Assembly: GCA_024231375.1 (NCBI GenBank)
Contig: JAAEQP010000100.1
Span: 1 to 15,518 of the forward strand
Length of the DNA stretch: 15,518 nt
Direction of reading: 5' to 3'
Source: a bacterium
GTDB lineage: Bacteria > Hydrogenedentota > Hydrogenedentia > Hydrogenedentiales > SLHB01
In this document: positions 13,444 through 15,518 of the stretch, piece after piece
How the letters are laid out: every line of letters begins with the position of its first letter
Numbering within the stretch: position 1 is the first letter of the stretch
Program-made: the position numbers and the translations under genes
Notes under the pieces: generated by a model
The model's database searches: none
What the model was told of the DNA's origin: nothing
What the model saw: the letters and a program-made list of their open reading frames with translations, nothing else

Positions 13444-13971
13444 ATGACCGACCTTGAACCCCATTATCGAATGATGACGCCGGACGGGCTTCCGCCCATC
13501 GAACGCACCCCGGTCCACGTGATACTGGACAACATCCGCAGCGCTTTCAACGTGGGGTCCATCTTCCGCACGGCCGACGCGGGCGCGGTGGCCCACATGC
13601 ACTTGTGCGGAATGACGGCCCATCCGCCCAACCTCAAACTGGCCAAGACCGCGCTTGGCGCCTTCGATTACGTGCCCTGGACCTATCATGAGCACCCGCT
13701 GCAGGCCGTGGAAGCGGTCCGCGAGCAGGGCATTTCGCCGGTGGCCATTGAAGTGACCGACGATGCCGTACCCCTTTTCGACTACGAGTGGCCATCGCCC
13801 GCAGCGGTGGTGTTCGGCAACGAAGTCACCGGTATCAAACCCGAAGTCCTTGAGGCGTGTGACGCCGTGGTTCGGATTCCCATGAAGGGATTCAAGAATT
13901 CCATCAACGTGGCCACTGCCTTCGGCGTGGTGCTCTACGACATCGTCCGGCGGAGCGCGCCCACGTGTTGA
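13444..13971 (+). CDS. SpoU/TrmH-family RNA 2'-O-methyltransferase
   Basis: The 175-residue protein is a minimal SPOUT-fold methyltransferase with the three SpoU motifs in order: motif 1 from Asn30 to Ala46 (NIRSAFNVGSIFRTADA), with the conserved Asn and Arg; motif 2 VVFGNEVTGI (122-131); motif 3 IPMKGFKNSINVATAF (145-160), with the Ser-Ile-Asn-Val core. These form the trefoil knot that binds S-adenosylmethionine and methylates a ribose 2'-OH in tRNA or rRNA. The protein has no extra RNA-binding domain, so the target (for example a tRNA position, as for TrmL or TrmH) cannot be told. The ATG at 13444 has only a weak GGAT upstream, but the next ATGs lie inside the leader to motif 1. The following aminotransferase has its own probable promoter. 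Confidence 0.9.
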   Translation: MTDLEPHYRMMTPDGLPPIERTPVHVILDNIRSAFNVGSIFRTADAGAVAHMHLCGMTAHPPNLKLAKTALGAFDYVPWTYHEHPLQAVEAVREQGISPVAIEVTDDAVPLFDYEWPSPAAVVFGNEVTGIKPEVLEACDAVVRIPMKGFKNSINVATAFGVVLYDIVRRSAPTC

Positions 13972-13996
13972 AGCGGCCCTTGTTCTATGGTACTTT
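13968..13996 (+). promoter_or_regulatory. Promoter for the DegT-family aminotransferase gene
   Basis: TTGAAG (13968-13973) overlaps the stop of the methyltransferase gene; after a 17-base spacer ending in TGG (13988-13990) comes TACTTT (13991-13996). The predicted leader is about 47 bases and includes GGAAGGAGA. An alternative, TTGTTC at 13980 with TTATCA at 14004, has a spacer of 18 bases and no TG element. Confidence 0.42.
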
Positions 13997-14049
13997 TGTG
14001 CCCTTATCAATAGCGCTGACCCTTGAGATGGTTACGGAAGGAGACAGTC

Positions 14050-15336
14050 ATGGCAAAGCTGGCAATCAACGGCGGTAAGGCGATTCGGGGACGATCCAAG
14101 AAATGGCCGCAATGGCCGGTTCACGCCGACAGCGATGTCAAACTGCTGTCCAAGATTACTAAGTCCAATCGCTGGTCCTACGACGGCCCGGTGGAGTTCA
14201 AGTTCGCCGATGCCTTCGCGAAGTATCACAAATCGAAGCACGGCCTGTGCTGCGCCAACGGCACCGTGGCGATTCAGCTCGCCCTTGAAGCCTTGGGCAT
14301 TGGCGCATACGACGAAGTCATCGTCCCGGGCATGACGTGGCAGGCGACGGCGGCGGCGTGTCTCGATGTGAATGCAGTGCCGGTGCTCGTGGATATCGAA
14401 CCGGATACCTGGTGTCTCGACGCCGACAAGGTCGAGGCGGCCATCACGAAGAAGACCAAGGCCATCATCGTGGTGCATCTGTACGGATGCATGGCCGACC
14501 TCACCAAGCTGAAGAAGATCTGCAAGAAGCACAAGCTGTTCTTGGTTGAAGATTGCGCCCACCAGCACGGGGCGTTCTGGAAGGGCAAAGGCGTCGGCAC
14601 CATCGGCGACATGGGTTGTTTCAGCTTCCAGGAGAGTAAGGTGCTCTCGTCCGGCGAAGGCGGGTTCAACATGTGCCAGAACAAGCTGCTCATGGAGCGG
14701 CTGTACTCGCTGCGCAACTGTGGCCGTGGCTGGCAGGACGACATGACGAACTCGATCCAATCGGGCAACTACCGGTTGACGGAATGGCAAGCCGGCGTCC
14801 TGTTGGGCGGTCTCAGTCGGCTGGACAAGCAGGTGAAGACCCGCGACGCCAACGCCATCTACCTCAGCGATCAGTTGGCCCAGATCCCCGGCATTCTGTC
14901 CATGCGGCGCCGGAAACAGATCGACCAGGCCAGCTACTTTAACTTCGCGTTCCGTCTGGATTGGACGCAACTCAAAGCCCGGGGCCTTACGAACGCCCAT
15001 TTCAGCGCGGCCCTGGCCGCCGAACTGTGGGCCGGGTTTGAACCGCCCTACGAGCCGCTGAACAAGTGCGGCCTCTACAAGCCCCACACCAAGAAGCGGC
15101 ACAAACTGTCGGCCGCCTACTGGAAGCAGATCAACCCGAAACGCTTCAAGATGCCGGTCTGCAAAGACGCCCACGAGAAGTCGGGCATGTGCATTCACCA
15201 CCACGCCCTCATGGGCACGAAGAAAGACATGGACGACATCGCCACGGCCGTGGCCAAGGTCGTGAAGAACATCGGCGAAGTCGGCAAAGACGCGCCCGCC
15301 ATTCTTCAGAAGAAGTACCGCCCCCTGGCGATGTAG
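14050..15336 (+). CDS. DegT/DnrJ/EryC1/StrS-family PLP-dependent aminotransferase
   Basis: The 428-residue enzyme has the family layout. It starts MAKLAINGGKAIR; ANGTVAIQLAL (69-79) holds the cofactor phosphate, and VPGMTWQATA (92-101) follows. VEDCAHQHGA (166-175) places Asp168 under the PLP ring nitrogen, and FQESKVLSSGEGG (193-205) supplies Lys197 for the Schiff base. Members transfer an amino group to keto sugars or keto-cyclitols, or in AHBA synthase form an aromatic ring; the EDCAHxHGA form occurs among the AHBA and scyllo-inosose type members. The substrate here is not decided, and no sugar-nucleotide or antibiotic genes adjoin it. The C-terminus is lysine-rich. GGAAGGAGA precedes the ATG at 14050. 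An intrinsic terminator follows 20 bases after the stop. Confidence 0.92.
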   Translation: MAKLAINGGKAIRGRSKKWPQWPVHADSDVKLLSKITKSNRWSYDGPVEFKFADAFAKYHKSKHGLCCANGTVAIQLALEALGIGAYDEVIVPGMTWQATAAACLDVNAVPVLVDIEPDTWCLDADKVEAAITKKTKAIIVVHLYGCMADLTKLKKICKKHKLFLVEDCAHQHGAFWKGKGVGTIGDMGCFSFQESKVLSSGEGGFNMCQNKLLMERLYSLRNCGRGWQDDMTNSIQSGNYRLTEWQAGVLLGGLSRLDKQVKTRDANAIYLSDQLAQIPGILSMRRRKQIDQASYFNFAFRLDWTQLKARGLTNAHFSAALAAELWAGFEPPYEPLNKCGLYKPHTKKRHKLSAAYWKQINPKRFKMPVCKDAHEKSGMCIHHHALMGTKKDMDDIATAVAKVVKNIGEVGKDAPAILQKKYRPLAM

Positions 15337-15356
15337 CTCCATTCCAACGACCTAAT

Positions 15357-15395
15357 CCGGCCCGTCGGCAACCGCCGGCGGGCCGGTTTCTTGTT
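15357..15395 (+). terminator. Strong intrinsic terminator after the aminotransferase gene
   Basis: CCGGCCCGTCGGC (15357-15369) pairs with GCCGGCGGGCCGG (15374-15386) in a 13-pair stem, one pair being G-U, around an AACC loop, followed by TTTCTTGTT. It lies 20 bases after the stop at 15336. Outer sequences (CCTAA before, TTAGG after) extend the complementarity. Confidence 0.85.
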
Positions 15396-15421
15396 AGGTT
15401 GGAGAGAGACCGGACTGGTGC

Positions 15422-15503
15422 GTGCTCGCCGGGCTTCCAGCCCGCCTCGACGCACCCTACAGGGGCCGCTCCGTGGAACTCCGTGTAGGGTGTCGTCGAG
15501 CAC
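15422..15503. repeat. Nested inverted-repeat element at the window edge
   Basis: Outer arms GTGCTCG (15422-15428) and CGAGCAC (15497-15503) enclose inner arms CTCGACGCACCCTACA (15446-15461) and TGTAGGGTGTCGTCGAG (15484-15500), complementary except for one extra base. A small hairpin CGGGC-TTCCA-GCCCG lies at 15430-15444. No ORF of note is inside. It could be a miniature intergenic repeat or a structured RNA; it may continue past the window. Copies elsewhere in the genome cannot be checked here. Confidence 0.55.
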
Positions 15504-15518
15504 GGCCCCCGGCCGCGC

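Noticed and set aside
13369..14010. Long N-terminal extension of the GspF-like protein
   Set aside because: The added 214 residues are antisense to the TrmH-family gene, and a better start with a ribosome site exists at 13368.
14050..15336. DegT-type aminotransferase as part of an antibiotic or surface-sugar cluster
   Set aside because: No glycosyltransferase, nucleotide-sugar, polyketide or cyclitol gene is adjacent; the gene is bounded by its own promoter and a terminator.
14032..15342. 436-codon minus-strand open frame opposite the aminotransferase gene
   Set aside because: It exactly mirrors a gene with full PLP-enzyme motifs, and the translated product has no recognisable domain.
1..15518. 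CRISPR arrays, tRNA genes, insertion sequences, phage or defence genes
   Set aside because: No regularly spaced repeats, cloverleaf-like stretches, transposase/integrase motifs or nuclease/defence domains were seen on either strand.

Overview
This window looks like chromosome from a GC-rich, Gram-negative-type bacterium of the PVC/planctomycete-adjacent world; Planctomycetota, Lentisphaerota or Hydrogenedentota are all plausible. The main taxonomic hint is a large pseudopilin with a classic type IV prepilin leader and a C-terminal H-x-DG motif (10948 region on the minus strand), a protein style abundant in those phyla. This placement is inference; no rRNA or other phylogenetic marker is present. 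I see no tRNA, rRNA, CRISPR array, transposase, integrase or phage gene. Seventeen protein genes fill the window, with no gene-free stretch above about 280 bases.

Layout. (1) 1-2826, plus strand: a 61-residue protein of unknown function, then a probable three-gene run: a PTS IIA(Ntr)-like domain fused to a C-terminal zinc ribbon, a stand-alone cyclic-nucleotide-binding domain protein, and an amidohydrolase-2 TIM-barrel enzyme. (2) 2833-5075, minus strand: an extended SDR (NAD(P)-dependent epimerase/dehydratase type) followed 2 bases later by an exported calcineurin-like metallophosphoesterase. (3) 5352-6235, plus strand: a lipoprotein and an 84-residue protein, both unrecognised, somewhat less GC-rich than the surroundings. 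(4) 6307-7029: rsmE, apparently leaderless. (5) 7054-10954, minus strand: a pseudopilin followed by a complete oxyanion-type (molybdate/tungstate-like) ABC transporter whose three genes overlap end to end; its binding protein is an unusual tandem of two binding domains. (6) 11122-12353, plus: a HIT-family protein and shikimate dehydrogenase aroE. (7) 12370-13368, minus: an orphan GspF/PilC-type inner-membrane protein. (8) 13444-15336, plus: a SpoU/TrmH RNA methyltransferase and a DegT/DnrJ/EryC1/StrS aminotransferase, closed by a strong intrinsic terminator and then a nested inverted-repeat element at the window edge.

How the genes fit together. The IIA/zinc-ribbon and cyclic-nucleotide genes look like a small intracellular signalling module with no PTS transporter nearby. 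The ABC genes form one physical uptake system, possibly transcribed from the pseudopilin promoter. The housekeeping genes (rsmE, aroE, HIT, TrmH) are scattered and give no common pathway. Several plus-strand genes share a promoter style: TTGnnn, 17-base spacer, and an extended -10 beginning TGGTA.

No clearly new defence or mobile system is visible. The most unusual items are the IIA-zinc ribbon fusion next to a naked cNMP sensor, the tandem binding protein with a cysteine-containing second half, and the unrecognised lipoprotein/84-residue pair.
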